Source: JBBQVS01 sp038211295
GTDB lineage: Bacteria; Chloroflexota; Ktedonobacteria; Ktedonobacterales; Ktedonobacteraceae
Length of the DNA: 12,959 nucleotides
Assembly: GCA_038211295.1 (NCBI GenBank)
Contig: JBBQVS010000101.1
Location: 1 to 12,959, forward strand
Direction: 5' to 3'
A model generated the notes under the pieces. The model searched no databases. It was given only the letters and a program-made list of their open reading frames with translations, and was not told where the DNA came from. Positions 11,964 to 12,959 of the stretch are shown here, one piece after another (positions within the stretch are counted from its first letter, which is position 1; every line of letters starts with the position of its first letter). Position numbers and translations under genes: made by a program.

Positions 11964-12959
11964 TACTTCGCGGCCTCCAGACCGAGAACAGGTTGTTGCA
12001 CCTCTTCAAGTATTGTCGAGGTATCACTTGGAGGTAACACGGTAGGCGCGGGGCTTGTGCCACGTCCCATACCACGATAGATGAAGCCCAACGCGTTCAT
12101 CTCGGACGCTTCATAGATGTTGCGACCATCGACCAGCACAGGGCGCCGCATCGAGGCACGCACCTGGCCCATGTTCAACGACTTAAACTCGTTCCATTCC
12201 GTCACTAGCACAAGCGCGTCTGTCCCTTCCGCGACCTCGTAAGCGTCTTTGCAGAAATGCACATCGTCTGTGCGGATTTCGGCCCGTTCGAGCGCGACAT
12301 GACCGGTCTCAGACGCGATAGGGTCGTAGACGCGCACCGTCGCGCCCTGACTTGTGACCCAACGAATGATATCAACCGAGGGAGCTTCACGCATATCATC
12401 GGTGTTTGGCTTGAACGCGAGGCCAAGTATACCAATCTTGCAACCACGCAGTGACCCAAGAATAGCGGTCAACTTCGACACAATCAAGCGGCGCTGATCG
12501 TGGTTGATCTCCATTACCGCGTGCAACAACTGTGGATGCAGGCCCGCTTCATCCGCCATGTGTGCCAGGGCGCGTACATCTTTCGGGAAGCAGCTACCGC
12601 CATAGCCCAGACCGGCGTCAAGGAAGGCACGCCCGATGCGTGTGTCGTAACCCATACCAACGGCGACCTCTTTCACATCGGCTCCGAGCCGCTCGCAAAT
12701 CTGCGCAATCTCGTTAATGAAGGAAATTTTTGTGGCAAGGAACGCGTTCGATGCGTACTTAATCATCTCGGCGGTGTATAGATCTGTGATTACGATGTGC
12801 GCTCGCAAAGGCAAATACAGCAACGCGACATGGTGCGCGGCCATTTTATCGGCGCAACCAAGCACCACACGGTCAGGATGCTGGAAGTCCTGCACCGCCG
12901 AGCCTTCGCGCAGAAACTCTGGATTCGAGACCACCGCGAATGGCACCTCTGGTCGTTTC
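11963..12959 (-). CDS. ugd: UDP-glucose 6-dehydrogenase, N-terminus outside the window
   Basis: Two NAD+-dependent oxidations convert UDP-glucose to UDP-glucuronate, for exopolysaccharide or cell-wall sugar synthesis in the cytoplasm. The frame is open through the window edge; 331 residues are visible, and the N-terminal Rossmann GxGYVG is missing because it lies beyond 12959. Visible family motifs are VSNPEFLREGSAVQDF, EMIKYASNAFLATKISFINE (catalytic Lys), the catalytic Cys in GYGGSCFPKD and the C-terminal UDP-binding region ILGLAFKPNTDDMREAPS. A GTG at 12944-12946 is in frame but lies within the conserved core, so it is not the start. The C-terminal tail after IYRGMGRG is about 30 residues longer than the conserved fold. 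The stop overlaps the acpS start (TAATG), indicating co-translation. Confidence 0.95.
   Translation of the reverse strand, partial: KRPEVPFAVVSNPEFLREGSAVQDFQHPDRVVLGCADKMAAHHVALLYLPLRAHIVITDLYTAEMIKYASNAFLATKISFINEIAQICERLGADVKEVAVGMGYDTRIGRAFLDAGLGYGGSCFPKDVRALAHMADEAGLHPQLLHAVMEINHDQRRLIVSKLTAILGSLRGCKIGILGLAFKPNTDDMREAPSVDIIRWVTSQGATVRVYDPIASETGHVALERAEIRTDDVHFCKDAYEVAEGTDALVLVTEWNEFKSLNMGQVRASMRRPVLVDGRNIYEASEMNALGFIYRGMGRGTSPAPTVLPPSDTSTILEEVQQPVLGLEAAK

Overview
The window most resembles accessory plus housekeeping DNA from a spore-forming, filamentous Chloroflexota of the Ktedonobacteria type. This is an inference from gene content: an ArsR-SRPBCC fusion, a pentapeptide protein with a TIR-linker tail, a long low-complexity stress-domain protein, small two-TM proteins, and a ugd-acpS-dtd cluster. 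No rRNA or other marker is present, so the taxonomy is tentative. Almost every gene is on the minus strand. The clear plus-strand exceptions are a PF03773-type permease and a transposase tail at the left edge.

Layout. Positions 1-1060 look eroded. They hold the last 50 codons of an IS6-like transposase, then two small minus-strand genes (an exported peptide and a single-TM protein with a Pro/Gln-rich tail), each of which reads sensibly only if one frameshift is allowed. Positions 1200-2509 hold a permease behind a promoter overlapped by a G/C-tract palindrome resembling CsoR/RcnR-family operators. Positions 2510-3565 hold an ArsR-SRPBCC fusion regulator, probably leaderless. Positions 3566-4160 contain no recognisable gene but do contain a striking 68-nt near-perfect hairpin. 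Positions 4161-5672 encode a membrane-anchored PAF-acetylhydrolase-like esterase.

Positions 5866-6930 are a tight three-gene unit read right to left: a pentapeptide-repeat protein carrying the linker normally found before a TIR domain but with no TIR domain, a 66-aa acidic orphan coupled by ATGA, and a free-standing LuxR/GerE helix-turn-helix. Positions 7073-8611 are the front of an ECF-type (energy-coupling factor) vitamin transporter operon: an S component, a 95-aa two-TM protein, and an ATPase. The ATPase stops just after Walker A, where it runs into the out-of-frame tail of another gene, possibly PadR-like. This looks like a deletion scar.

Positions 8937-10817 encode a 626-aa protein with an N-terminal general-stress-protein-17M-like domain, a Thr/Glu/Pro/His-rich linker of about 420 residues and a C-terminal coiled coil. 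Positions 10955-12959 are a compact cluster, ugd (cut by the window edge), acpS and dtd, for UDP-glucuronate supply, carrier-protein activation and D-aminoacyl-tRNA proofreading. acpS carries a 33-codon N-terminal insert built from three DNA palindromes, which looks like an in-frame repeat insertion.

The strongest leads are the palindromic insert in acpS, the TIR-less pentapeptide/orphan/LuxR unit, the 68-nt hairpin and the CsoR-like operator in front of the permease.
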